The notes beneath the pieces are model-generated. The model was not told the DNA's origin. It saw only the letters and a list, made by a program, of their open reading frames with translations, and searched no databases. From assembly GCA_035342095.1 (NCBI GenBank), contig DAOQWL010000020.1, positions 7,396 through 71,395 on the forward strand: a stretch of 64,000 nucleotides of DNA, given 5' to 3'. Below, piece after piece: positions 28,401-36,905 of this stretch; the stretch's first letter is position 1; every line of letters begins with the position of its first letter. Origin of the DNA: PLanc-01 sp035342095. GTDB taxonomy: Bacteria > Planctomycetota > Phycisphaerae > Sedimentisphaerales > Anaerobacaceae. The translations under genes and the position numbers were made by a program.

Positions 28401-29180
28401 CTATTGCGGCTGGTCGGGACGGCCATTCGGATCGGCCGGCGGCATGGGCGGCGGGCCTCCTTCGAAGTCCATGAACCCGCGCGGCGGTCTGTTGCCGTGA
28501 GGACCGTTGGGATCGCCCATCCATCGGTCCGGCGGCCTGCCATCGCGTCGTTGGCCGCCCGGTCCCATGAAACCTTCCGGCCCTCGACCTCCACGAGGAC
28601 CGTTCGGATCTCTCAGCGGGCCGCCGGGTCCCCAGTTCTCGCGCCAGTCATTCGGGTCCATTCGTCGGTCACGCGGCCTGTCGCCTCGTGGCCCGCCACG
28701 ACCGCCCGGGCGGCCTTCATAGGGACGCATGCCCCGGAAATGCTCGAACCTCTTCTTGATGTCGCCTTCCCATTTCTCGTACTGTTCGGGAGTCAGGGTC
28801 TTCTTCATGGCCTCGGCGAACTTCTGACGCTGCGTCTGTTCCGCCTGCATGAACTTCTGCCAGAGCTCTCGCGTGCTCGCCCACTGTTCGGTGAGTGTCT
28901 CCTTCACGCGTTTGGCCTGCTCATCGGACAGGCCGTAGTCTTCCGTCCATCGCTCCACGAGGAAATTGGGTTCCGGTCCCGGTCCCGGGTCCGGAGGCAT
29001 CAGTTTGAACCGCGGGATGATTCGATCTTTGAGGGCCAGGATGGCGCCGCCGGAACCGATGCCAATGCCGCTGACGAGAATCACCGCGGCCACACAGATT
29101 TGCGCGAAGACCTGGCGGCGCGTGAGAGGCGGACGATGGTGGGGCATCGTCGGATGCTCGGGTTTCGCCGGCTCTACCAT
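28401..29180 (-). CDS. Membrane-anchored Spy/CnrX-like periplasmic protein
   Basis: 259 residues. One N-terminal transmembrane helix (VFAQICVAAVILVSGIGIG) is followed by a helical periplasmic part (about 60-150) with the two LT/LS-x-x-Q elements of the Spy/CpxP/CnrX class: LSDEQAKRVKETL and LTPEQYEKWE. The last 110 residues are Gly/Pro/Arg/Asp-rich and probably disordered. In the CnrYXH system a protein of this class senses metal and controls an anti-sigma factor. The gene overlaps the small membrane-protein gene by 7 bases, which itself overlaps the sigma factor, so a sensory role is reasonable but inferred. Confidence 0.75.
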   Translation of the reverse strand: MVEPAKPEHPTMPHHRPPLTRRQVFAQICVAAVILVSGIGIGSGGAILALKDRIIPRFKLMPPDPGPGPEPNFLVERWTEDYGLSDEQAKRVKETLTEQWASTRELWQKFMQAEQTQRQKFAEAMKKTLTPEQYEKWEGDIKKRFEHFRGMRPYEGRPGGRGGPRGDRPRDRRMDPNDWRENWGPGGPLRDPNGPRGGRGPEGFMGPGGQRRDGRPPDRWMGDPNGPHGNRPPRGFMDFEGGPPPMPPADPNGRPDQPQ

Positions 29181-29437
29181 AGCCTCATCTCCGGCAGGGG
29201 AGCCAACAGCTCCATAACGGGACTGCTCATGTACTTCCAGAACTCGATGGCCAGGAACAGGGTGATCGAGGCCGCCACAGCGGACAAGCCCCCAAACAGG
29301 CCCAGCGGGATCAGAGTAACCGCGTCCGGCTTCTGCGATCCGATCCGCAGACGCACTGCGTCGGCCACGTTGAAGACCGGGATCGATTCCTCGCGTGCCT
29401 TGTGAGCCAGTCGAGCCAGGGCCTCTAAAGTGTCCAT
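29174..29437 (-). CDS. Small one-helix membrane protein, candidate anti-sigma factor
   Basis: 87 residues. A soluble N-terminal half (MDTLEALARLAHKAREE) is followed by one strong transmembrane helix (LFGGLSAVAASITLFLAIEF) and a short tail. It starts inside the 3' end of the ECF sigma gene (13-base overlap) and ends inside the start of the Spy-like gene (7-base overlap). This size, topology and position are those of short anti-sigma factors such as CnrY, but there is no diagnostic motif. Confidence 0.65.
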   Translation of the reverse strand: MDTLEALARLAHKAREESIPVFNVADAVRLRIGSQKPDAVTLIPLGLFGGLSAVAASITLFLAIEFWKYMSSPVMELLAPLPEMRLW

Positions 29438-29997
29438 CCGAGTTTCTCCAAAAGGTGTTCTCTTTCGGCGATTTCCTTGATCTTTCTTCGGGCACGGAGG
29501 GCCTGGGTCTTGACTTTGGCCCGGCTCCAGCCCATCCGCTCGGCGATTTCCTGCGTGCCGCACTCCTCGAAGTACAGCAACGTCAGGACCAGGCGGTCGT
29601 CGGCCGGCAGGCGGGCGAGCAGCGATTGCAGGACCGCGGCGGCCTCCGCCGGATCGATTTCCTCCTCTTGTGCCGCTTCGATCTGCTCCAGAATGTCCGA
29701 GTCCGGCAGCGGGGTTTCCACCGATACCCTGGCCTTGTCGCGCCAGTAGTGATAGCCTGTGCGTGTGGCGATCTTCCGCAGCCAGTGCAGCAACGGGGCG
29801 TCGCCGCGATAGGTCCTCAAACTGAAGTAGGCGTCGACGAATACCTGTTGCACGAGTTCCTCACACTGCGCCGGGTCGCGAGTGAAACGCCAGAGCAGGC
29901 CGGTGATGGCCTTCTCGTACCGTCGGACAATGCGACTATACGCGGCGTCATCACCAGTGAGCGAAGCGACTACATCGGACCAGTCTGCGTTTTCCAC
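29425..29997 (-). CDS. ECF-type RNA polymerase sigma factor
   Basis: 190 residues. Sigma region 2 is about 20-90 (YEKAITGLLWRFTRDPAQCE, LRTYRGDAPLLHWLRKIATR) and region 4 about 125-180 (LLARLPADDRLVLTLLYFE, CGTQEIAERMGWSRAKVKTQ). It directs RNA polymerase to a stress regulon. It is the first of three overlapping genes, followed by a candidate anti-sigma and a periplasmic sensor-like protein, so it is probably held inactive at the membrane until a signal arrives. Confidence 0.92.
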   Translation of the reverse strand: MENADWSDVVASLTGDDAAYSRIVRRYEKAITGLLWRFTRDPAQCEELVQQVFVDAYFSLRTYRGDAPLLHWLRKIATRTGYHYWRDKARVSVETPLPDSDILEQIEAAQEEEIDPAEAAAVLQSLLARLPADDRLVLTLLYFEECGTQEIAERMGWSRAKVKTQALRARRKIKEIAEREHLLEKLGWTL

Positions 29998-30037
29998 ACG
30001 TCTATTCTACATCCTTTCCGTGCATCGTCCAGTCACC

Positions 30038-30043
30038 ATTATA
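30038..30043 (-). promoter_or_regulatory. Possible -10 element for the ECF sigma operon
   Basis: TATAAT on the minus strand lies about 41 bases before the sigma start codon. No good -35 hexamer is seen 16-18 bases further upstream, so this is tentative. Confidence 0.3.
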
Positions 30044-30561
30044 GTGGCATCGGCCGACCACTGGTGACAGGAAAACCACTGAATGATGCCAATTGTCGGA
30101 TTCTACCGGCCCATCATCGGGACCTCGTTGTTCAGGATATACCCATGACGAAGTAGGAATACGACGCGCCGCGAACAGGGGCGACCCGGGTCCAACGTCC
30201 GAGAATGCTGCCAGGCCTTTTGGATGGCTGTGCGAGCTTCCAGGCATCCAGGGAGGCAACCTCCGGTCAAGGCTGCCAGAATCACAGTATTTGACGATCC
30301 TGGCAATGTTGGCTGCCAGATCGGCGTCTTCATTGTGTCGGGTGCGGATCACGGGCTGCCGGTCGGTCGTGTGGAACGGGTTGAAGCCCGCGGGCGCGGA
30401 TCGCCGATGTCTCTTCATGCTCACGCGCGTTGCCCCTTGCGGTTACGGATTTCTGTAACCGCCGTGAGGAACCGACCACTTATCGGGTGATGAATGGGAC
30501 ATCACAGCACAGCGGATCCCACAGGAACACGAACGGACGGATCACCGAAGGAGTCGCAACG
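30044..30561. other. Noncoding stretch between the ECF operon and the secretion operon
   Basis: About 520 bases without a credible gene. The open frames here have no ribosome site and an unnatural composition. It contains one inverted repeat, at 30439-30462. Confidence 0.45.
30439..30462. promoter_or_regulatory. 8-bp inverted repeat upstream of the secretion operon
   Basis: GCGGTTAC and GTAACCGC flank an 8-base spacer. It could be an operator for a dimeric regulator or a small hairpin. It lies about 100 bases before a small possible gene and 405 bases before the first gene of the secretion operon. Confidence 0.35.
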
Positions 30562-30786
30562 ATGGGTCCTGAAGAGAGAATGAGGATGGAGCTCGAACGG
30601 TTCGTCAACGCGGGGCTTGAGGAAGGCTGGACCGGCTGGCCGCTGAAGGTTGACTCTTGCATATCCAAGCGGTTCAGCGGAGAATGGTCGCCAGCCTCGG
30701 TGCAGTCCTGGCTCGGCGAGTCGAATGCCCTGGCGGTTCCCGACAGGCTGGCAGGCATGTTCGCGTCCCTGCACTCGTTGTGCTGA
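30562..30786 (+). CDS. Possible small protein of unknown function
   Basis: 74 residues beginning MGPEERMRMELERFVN. The support is a well-spaced GAAGGAG 8 bases before the ATG and a plausible helical start. No family is recognised and the C-terminus ends abruptly in LHSLC. It could be a leader or regulatory peptide of the secretion operon, or a chance ORF. Confidence 0.35.
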   Translation: MGPEERMRMELERFVNAGLEEGWTGWPLKVDSCISKRFSGEWSPASVQSWLGESNALAVPDRLAGMFASLHSLC

Positions 30787-30867
30787 CGGAGGAAGGACTC
30801 GGGCCTGCGCCCGATGCGTATGTGCTCGTGAGCACGGTTTAACTGAGGTTTTGAAAGGAGAAGTACG

Positions 30868-31479
30868 ATGCAGAAGAAAGTGATCGTGATGGGTATTGTG
30901 GCTGGTGTTCTGGCCTTGGTCGCCGGCGGATTGTGCCTGGCTCAGCCGCCGCAGGGCGGTGGACAGGGGGGACCCGGTTTCGGCGGTCCCGGCGGGAATT
31001 TCGATCCGGCTCAGATGCGCCAGCGAATGATGGAACGCTGGAAGGAACAGCTCGGCGCCGATAATGACGCCTGGAAGGTGATCGAGCCTCGGTTCACGAA
31101 GGTCATGGAACTCAATCGCCAGACGATGGCCGGCGGCATGGGCGGCATGTTCGGCATGAGAGGCATGCGAGGCCAGCGTGGCCAGGGCGGTCCCGGCGGC
31201 CAGCAGGGCCAGGGTCGGGGTGGTCCGCAGGGCGACAGGCCTCGCTTCCCCGGCGATGAGAACCGCGAGCCCTCGGCTGTGGAGAAGGCCCAGGAGGCTC
31301 TGGAAACCACGCTGGACAACGAGTCCGCCTCGGCCGACACCATCAAGCAGCAGCTCACGGCGCTGCGTCAGGCCCGCGAGAAGGCTAAGCAGGAACTGGC
31401 GGCTGCCCAGCAGAGCCTGCGGGAGATCCTCACTGTCCGGCAGGAAGCCCTCCTGGTTCTCAGTGGAATGTTGAACTAA
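30868..31479 (+). CDS. Secreted Gly-rich helical protein leading the type II secretion operon
   Basis: 203 residues with a signal peptide (VMGIVAGVLALVAGGLCLAQ). The mature protein alternates Gly/Pro/Gln/Met-rich stretches (GGMGGMFGMRGMRGQ) with helices: MRQRMMERWKEQLG, and a long C-terminal amphipathic helix (QQLTALRQAREKAKQELA). It resembles Spy-type periplasmic proteins loosely. AAAGGAG precedes the ATG. The gene ends 16 bases before gspE, so it is the first gene of the operon. Its role in secretion is unknown; it might be a periplasmic chaperone or substrate. Confidence 0.75.
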   Translation: MQKKVIVMGIVAGVLALVAGGLCLAQPPQGGGQGGPGFGGPGGNFDPAQMRQRMMERWKEQLGADNDAWKVIEPRFTKVMELNRQTMAGGMGGMFGMRGMRGQRGQGGPGGQQGQGRGGPQGDRPRFPGDENREPSAVEKAQEALETTLDNESASADTIKQQLTALRQAREKAKQELAAAQQSLREILTVRQEALLVLSGMLN

Positions 31480-31495
31480 GGCGACGGCAGAACTG

Positions 31496-33229
31496 ATGAA
31501 TCCTATCGTACACAGAATGCTCGATCAGGGTGTGATTGACGAATCCGCGGCCCGGGGAATCAGCGGCTTGCTCGCCGAGGGCGAGCCGCCGACCCGGGCC
31601 TTCGCGGCCTGCGGCGTGGCCAGCGAGCCGTTGCTGCGGTTCCTGGCCCGCGATCTCGGACTGGCCTACGTGGAACTCGAAGGGCGGACGTTCACCCGGG
31701 AGTTCCTCGCCCAGTTCCCCGCCCGAATCCTCTTGGACAAGCACATCATGCCCGTTCAGGGCGACAACGGCGATCTGCTCGCGGTCACGAGCGATCCCTT
31801 CGACACGTCGAGTGTCGATGAGCTGCGCCTGGCGACGGGACGCGACTATCAGGTCGCGCTGGCTCCCCTGGCGGAGATCGACCGGTGCATCAAGAAGTAC
31901 CTGGGCGTCGGCGCCGACACGGTCCAGTCGATGATCTCGGAGGCCGGCGACAACGGCCTGCAGGTCATCGATTCTGAATCCGACGACGATATGGATCTGA
32001 CGGAGGCTGCGGAAGGGGCCTCCATCATCCGGTTCGTCAATCAGATCCTGACCGAAGCGATCGAGCTGCGAGCGACGGATGTGCACATCGAGCCGTTCGA
32101 GGAGAGCCTGCGGGTCCGCTATCGAATCGACGGCGTCCTCCAGGAAGCATCCCTTGCCGCCGAGGTCAAGCAGTTCCAGGCGGCCATCGTCTCGCGTCTG
32201 AAGATTCTCGCCAAGCTGGACATCGCGGAGAAACGTGTGCCGCAGGACGGGCGGATCAAGATCATCATCTCCGGTCGCGAGATCGACGTTCGCGTCTCGG
32301 TGATCCCGATGATCTACGGCGAAGCGGTCGTGCTCCGTTTGCTGGACCGATCCAACGTCCTGCTGGGCCTGGACAAGCTGGGGATGTCCGCCCGCGACCT
32401 GAAGATCATGGAGATGATCCTGGAGAGGCCGCACGGGATCATCCTGGTGACCGGACCGACCGGAAGCGGCAAGACGACCTCGCTCTACGCGGCCCTCTCG
32501 CACATCAACGACGTGCAGCGCAAGATCATCACGATCGAGGACCCCATCGAGTACCAGCTCCACGGGATCAACCAGATCCAAGTCTCGCGCAAGGCCGGAC
32601 TGACGTTCGCCAGCGGTCTTCGCTCCATCCTGCGTCACGACCCCGACGTGGTGCTGGTCGGTGAGATTCGCGACTCGGAGACTGCGGAGATCGCGATCCA
32701 GGCGTCCCTGACCGGGCACCTGGTCTTCTCGACCCTGCACACGAACGACGCGCCGAGCGCCCTGACGCGGCTCGTCGATATGGAGATCGAGCCGTACCTG
32801 GTGGCCTCCTCGCTGGAGGCGGTCCTGGCCCAGCGGCTCATCCGCACGATCTGCAAGCACTGCAGGGAGCCATTGAGCGCGAGCGAAGCGGCGCCCCTGA
32901 AACGACGGTTCGGCGACCGGCTGCCCGACGTTCTGTACAAGGGACGAGGCTGCCGGGAGTGCCAGGGGACGGGGTATCGCGGGCGGATCGGCATCTTCGA
33001 GATGATGGTGGTCACCGACGATGTCCGCTCTCTGATCATCGAGAACGCTTCGGCCCCCGAGCTGCGGAAGATGGCGGTGAAACACGGCATGACCAGCCTC
33101 CGCGACGATGGGTTCCGCCACCTGTCCGACGGGCGGTCCACAGTCGAGGAGATCCTCCGCGTGACGAAAGACGAGGTGTTCGAGATGAACGGGCTGCTGG
33201 GCGCGGAGCCGCCGAAGGAACGCGAGTGA
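31496..33229 (+). CDS. gspE: Type II secretion ATPase GspE
   Basis: 577-residue hexameric motor ATPase that drives pseudopilus assembly from the cytoplasmic face of the inner membrane. The N-terminal GspE-type domain (about 1-150) precedes the ATPase core. Walker A GPTGSGKTT is near 320, the Asp box TIEDPIEYQ near 350, Walker B LVGEIRD near 385 and the His box HTNDA near 415. A tetracysteine zinc knob, C-x-x-C at about 452 (CKHCRE) and again about 487 (CRECQG), marks it as GspE rather than PilT. Full length. GspE is followed directly by gspF. Confidence 0.97.
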   Translation: MNPIVHRMLDQGVIDESAARGISGLLAEGEPPTRAFAACGVASEPLLRFLARDLGLAYVELEGRTFTREFLAQFPARILLDKHIMPVQGDNGDLLAVTSDPFDTSSVDELRLATGRDYQVALAPLAEIDRCIKKYLGVGADTVQSMISEAGDNGLQVIDSESDDDMDLTEAAEGASIIRFVNQILTEAIELRATDVHIEPFEESLRVRYRIDGVLQEASLAAEVKQFQAAIVSRLKILAKLDIAEKRVPQDGRIKIIISGREIDVRVSVIPMIYGEAVVLRLLDRSNVLLGLDKLGMSARDLKIMEMILERPHGIILVTGPTGSGKTTSLYAALSHINDVQRKIITIEDPIEYQLHGINQIQVSRKAGLTFASGLRSILRHDPDVVLVGEIRDSETAEIAIQASLTGHLVFSTLHTNDAPSALTRLVDMEIEPYLVASSLEAVLAQRLIRTICKHCREPLSASEAAPLKRRFGDRLPDVLYKGRGCRECQGTGYRGRIGIFEMMVVTDDVRSLIIENASAPELRKMAVKHGMTSLRDDGFRHLSDGRSTVEEILRVTKDEVFEMNGLLGAEPPKERE

Positions 33230-33295
33230 TTGTTGACGCCTGATCTGCGATTTGTCCAATCGACAATCAACCTTCCAGGTTCAGACTGAGATCCT

Positions 33296-34507
33296 ATGGC
33301 AACCTTTCTCTACAAGGCGATTGACACGCAGGGCCGTCAGGTGGCCGACAAGCTGGTGGCGCCCGACCGGGCGGCGGCGATCGACCAGCTCTTCGGCCTG
33401 AGTCTGAGCCCGATCTCCGTAGACCGGCAGGAAGAGCGGCCCGCAGAGGGGCTGTTCTCCCGCGGCGGACGGATCTCCAAGGGCGAGGTCGAGGCCTTCA
33501 CCCGCCAGTTGGCCAACCTCCTGGCGGCCGGCGTGCCGCTGAGCCGGGCGTTGAGCATTCTCAGTCGCGAATCCGCCAAGCCGGCGGCCGGCAAGCTCTG
33601 GGCCACCGTGCACGACCAGGTCTCCGGGGGCATGTCCCTGGCCGATTCGCTCGGCCAGCACCCCCGAGCGTTCCCGCCCGTCTATGTGGCTATGGTGCGA
33701 GCGGGCGAGACCGGCGGGTTCCTCGACGTGGTCCTCGAACAGATCGCCACGTTCCGCGCCCAGGAGCAGGAGTTGAAGAACAAAGTCACCTCCGCGATGT
33801 TGTACCCGCTGATCCTCTCGGTGCTGGCTACGGGCATCCTGGTGTTTCTGCTGGTGTACTTCATCCCGAAATTCTCGACGATGTTCGCGGAGTATGGCGG
33901 GTCGCTGCCGACTCTGACGAAGGCCATCGTATCGGCCAGCGAGTTGGTCGCTCGCTACTGGTTTGCCCTCGTGCTTGCGGCGGCCCTGGTCGTCTTCGGC
34001 GTGCGGCGCGCGACGGCCAGTGACGAGGGCCGTCGGCTCGTGCAGCGCATTGTGCTCCGCTTGCCCCTGTTCGGGCGGGCGGCCGCGAGGTTTGCCCTCG
34101 TCCGGTTCTGCCGGATGTTGGGGACCCTCGTCGGTGCGGGCGTGCCCCTCGTCGCGGCGCTTCGCGTCGCCAAAGAGGCCATCGGCAACCAGGTCCTGGC
34201 CGACACGGTAGACAGCGCCATCGAGGACGTGCAACGAGGGACCTCGCTGGCCCGCAGTCTGGAGGGATGCCGGGAGCTGTTCCCCGCGTCGGTCATCGAG
34301 ATGGTGTCCGTCGCGGAGGAGAGCGGGCGTCTGGACAAGGAGCTGACCCGTCTGGCCACCGCCTACGAGCAGGAGCTGGATCGCTACCTGAAGATGTTGG
34401 TGGCCATGGCCGAGCCGGCACTGTTGTTCATCATGGCGGCGGTCGTCGGGACTATCGTGATCGGCATGATTCTGCCGATCTTCAGCCTGCAAGAGTTGAT
34501 TCGGTGA
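33296..34507 (+). CDS. gspF: Type II secretion inner-membrane platform protein GspF
   Basis: 403 residues, the polytopic platform that contacts GspE and GspL. Two repeated cytoplasmic helical domains carry the family signature (FTRQLANLLAAGVPLSRAL, FCRMLGTLVGAGVPLVAAL, VSVAEESGRLDKEL). Three transmembrane helices lie near 175-200, 220-240 and 375-400 (FIMAAVVGTIVIGMILPIF). The starting MATFLYKAID is typical of the family. Confidence 0.96.
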   Translation: MATFLYKAIDTQGRQVADKLVAPDRAAAIDQLFGLSLSPISVDRQEERPAEGLFSRGGRISKGEVEAFTRQLANLLAAGVPLSRALSILSRESAKPAAGKLWATVHDQVSGGMSLADSLGQHPRAFPPVYVAMVRAGETGGFLDVVLEQIATFRAQEQELKNKVTSAMLYPLILSVLATGILVFLLVYFIPKFSTMFAEYGGSLPTLTKAIVSASELVARYWFALVLAAALVVFGVRRATASDEGRRLVQRIVLRLPLFGRAAARFALVRFCRMLGTLVGAGVPLVAALRVAKEAIGNQVLADTVDSAIEDVQRGTSLARSLEGCRELFPASVIEMVSVAEESGRLDKELTRLATAYEQELDRYLKMLVAMAEPALLFIMAAVVGTIVIGMILPIFSLQELIR

Positions 34508-34593
34508 GAAGGCAGAGAACCGCCGCTGAGACGGTCGAACGAAGGGTTGGAACAAGCCACTGCCGGTTACGAATTCTAGGATTGGGATGGACT

Positions 34594-35064
34594 ATGAAAT
34601 CAGTAGTGAAACACCGAACGAGTTGGACCAGTCGCGGGCGGTACGCCAGGCGGATGCAGGGCTTCACCCTGATCGAGTTGATGCTGGTGCTGGTGATCCT
34701 GGCGACGTTGGCGACGATCGTGGCGCCGAAGCTCACCGGCCAGTCTCAGAAGGCCAAGAAGACCGCGGCCCGCACGCAGATCTCGCAGTTCGAGGTGGCC
34801 CTGGACGCCTTCGAGATCGACATGGGTCGCTATCCGACGACGGCCGAGGGGCTGCGGGCGCTGGTCGAGAAGCCGCCCTCGGACTCCGAGAACTGGACGC
34901 AGCCTTACCTGAAGCAGGCGGTTCCCCTCGATCCGTGGAAGAACGAGTATGTCTACCGTTATCCCGGCCAGTACAACCGGGATGGCTACGACCTGTACTC
35001 CTACGGCCCGGACGGCAGGCAGGGCGGCGACGACGACATCAAGAACTGGTCGGATGAGAAGTAG
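34594..35064 (+). CDS. gspG: Major pseudopilin GspG
   Basis: 156-residue precursor of the main pseudopilus subunit. The prepilin leader is unusually long (about 23 residues), then MQG/FTLIELMLVLVILATL with cleavage after Gly and Glu at position +5. The globular part keeps the GspG signature TTAEGLRALVEKP and the Ca2+-binding loop region (LDPWKNEYVYRYPG, SYGPDGRQGGDDDIKNW). The start at the ATG 34594 has only a weak ribosome site. Confidence 0.95.
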   Translation: MKSVVKHRTSWTSRGRYARRMQGFTLIELMLVLVILATLATIVAPKLTGQSQKAKKTAARTQISQFEVALDAFEIDMGRYPTTAEGLRALVEKPPSDSENWTQPYLKQAVPLDPWKNEYVYRYPGQYNRDGYDLYSYGPDGRQGGDDDIKNWSDEK

Positions 35065-35190
35065 CCGACGAGGACCCGAGAGCCTCGCCGTCTTCAGGTG
35101 GCAGGCACGCCGACGCAGCCCACAACTCGACGACCCGATGAAAGAAACACCTGGCAACCGAAGAGACGACATCTCTTCCGGGACAGGCAC

Positions 35191-35715
35191 ATGATCGCGA
35201 ATCCGAGACAACACGATGGCAACCAGGGGATGACGCTCCTGGAGCTGATCCTGGTCATGATGATCCTGTCGACCGTCCTGGCGATGGCGGCGCCGTCTCT
35301 TCGCGGGTTCTTCATCTCCCGGCGGGGCGACGACGCGGCCGCCCAGATCCTCGCGATGACTCAATACGCTCGTTCGCAGGCCGTCAGCGAGGGAGTCATC
35401 TACCGCCTGAACTTCGACGTCCAGCGGCGGACGTACTGGCTGACGGCCCAGAAGTCGGGCGAACATGAGCGGCTGGGAACCGAGTTCGGCAGGACCTTCG
35501 CCATCTCCAAGGACCTTGTCCTGGAGGTGAAGGACGTTGTGAAGGAGGGTCGGGAGGCTTTCCTGGAGTTCTCGCCATACGGGACGGTGACCGCCGCGAC
35601 GATCCGATTGATCGACCGGCAGGGGCGGGCCCTCGAAATCGCCTGTCCGACCGCGACGGAATCGTTCTCGATCACCGAGTGTGAAGAGACCTACAAGAGA
35701 TATGTATCCAAGTGA
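35191..35715 (+). CDS. gspH: Minor pseudopilin GspH
   Basis: 174 residues. Prepilin leader ends in Gly before MTLLELILVMMILSTVLAM, and the beta-rich C-terminal domain fits GspH/FimT (AQILAMTQYARSQAVSEG). Minor pseudopilins cap and initiate the pseudopilus. The start at 35191 is chosen for leader length. The 3' end overlaps the gspI start by 14 bases. Confidence 0.9.
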   Translation: MIANPRQHDGNQGMTLLELILVMMILSTVLAMAAPSLRGFFISRRGDDAAAQILAMTQYARSQAVSEGVIYRLNFDVQRRTYWLTAQKSGEHERLGTEFGRTFAISKDLVLEVKDVVKEGREAFLEFSPYGTVTAATIRLIDRQGRALEIACPTATESFSITECEETYKRYVSK

Positions 35716-36115
35716 GGCGACAACCTGGTCCGTGCGTGCCGTGAGGGACGGACGCGGCGGCTTCACCTTCATCGAGCTGCTCGTCACGATCGCGCTGCTC
35801 GGCATCATCATGCCGGTGGCGATGCGGACGATCGGGATCTGCACCCGCCTCGGGGGCGAATCCCGCAGGCAGATGGAAGCGGCCTCCCTGGCCAAGACCA
35901 AGCTCAGCGAACTGATCGTCACCGGCGACTGGGAGAACGGCAACCAGCAGGGTGCGTTCGCCCGGGACGACTGGGCCGACTACAAATGGTCGGTGACGGT
36001 GACCAACTGGACGGACACCTCGGTTCGCCTGGTGGAACTGACGGTCACCTGGCTGTCCATGGGACGCCAGCGAGGGGTCACGCTCAGCACGTTGATGTAC
36101 CCGGAGGAGAGCTGA
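35702..36115 (+). CDS. gspI: Minor pseudopilin GspI
   Basis: 137 residues. The leader ends in GRGG/FTFIELLVTIALLGIIMP, followed by a short globular domain with AASLAKTKLSELI and VELTVTW, as in GspI of the tip complex. The ATG at 35702 is preferred because a longer GTG start at 35681 lacks a ribosome site. The stop is 1 base from the gspJ ATG. Confidence 0.88.
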   Translation: MYPSEATTWSVRAVRDGRGGFTFIELLVTIALLGIIMPVAMRTIGICTRLGGESRRQMEAASLAKTKLSELIVTGDWENGNQQGAFARDDWADYKWSVTVTNWTDTSVRLVELTVTWLSMGRQRGVTLSTLMYPEES

Positions 36116-36116
36116 G

Positions 36117-36905
36117 ATGACGTCTTGGACCCGACAATCCGAGGGGTTCACCTTGATGGAGCTGTTGGTGGCCATGGTGCTGATGGTCGCGGTGGCCTCG
36201 TGTCTGTACACGGCGCTGTACACGGGTTTTCGGGCGCAGCGCAGCGCCTTGCAGGCGGTGGAGCCGACCCTGCAGGCGCTCAACGCGATCGCGCTGCTCA
36301 AGGAAGACATTCTGGGCGTTCTGCCGCCGGGCGACAGCAACAGTCTGGCGGGCGCCTTCGTCGGCGAGAATTCCGGCGGGGTCAAAGGGGTGGACGCCGA
36401 TTCGCTCGAGTTCTACACGACCCACGTGTATGCCGGGGACGACGAGATCAGCGGCGGAATTGGCAAGATCGCACTGCTCCTGGAAGAGGAAGACGCCCAG
36501 GACCGGCAGCGCACCTATACGACCTACAAGCTCGTGCGCGATGTGACGACGAATCTGCTGGCTCGCAAGGAGCAGGAGCCTGTCCAACAGGTCCTGTGCC
36601 GCGACGTTGTGTCCCTGAACTTCCGCTACTACGACGGCGAAGACTGGGTGGACGACTGGGATTCCTCGGACGACGCCAACAGTCTGCCGCTGGCGGTGGA
36701 AGTGGACATCGAGATCGCCTATCACCGCAGGAGCGGCCGGCGCGACAAGAACAGCCAGGAGAAACCCGAGACGCGCCGGCTCGTGCAGAGCTTCGCCGTG
36801 CCGTGCAAGGCCGCCGAGGAGACGACCGACACCGAGACAGGATCGAGCACAACGACTACGAGTGGTTCCATGTCGAGCGGTTCGACGTCGGGGGCAGCAC
36901 GATGA
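36117..36905 (+). CDS. gspJ: Minor pseudopilin GspJ
   Basis: 262 residues. Leader ends in SEG/FTLMELLVAMVLMVAVAS. The globular part is typical of GspJ (LEFYTTHV, LVRDVTTNLL, VSLNFRYYDGEDW). The C-terminal 40 residues become a Ser/Thr/Gly/Glu low-complexity tail (TETGSSTTTTSGSMSSGST), which is an oddity of this copy. The stop overlaps the gspK ATG (ATGA). Confidence 0.9.
   Translation: MTSWTRQSEGFTLMELLVAMVLMVAVASCLYTALYTGFRAQRSALQAVEPTLQALNAIALLKEDILGVLPPGDSNSLAGAFVGENSGGVKGVDADSLEFYTTHVYAGDDEISGGIGKIALLLEEEDAQDRQRTYTTYKLVRDVTTNLLARKEQEPVQQVLCRDVVSLNFRYYDGEDWVDDWDSSDDANSLPLAVEVDIEIAYHRRSGRRDKNSQEKPETRRLVQSFAVPCKAAEETTDTETGSSTTTTSGSMSSGSTSGAAR

Noticed and set aside
30002..30424. 140-codon minus-strand frame
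   Set aside because: No ribosome site, no family resemblance and unnatural composition.
31460..33259. 599-codon minus-strand frame opposite gspE
   Set aside because: Antisense shadow; Walker A, Walker B and zinc motifs are on the plus strand.
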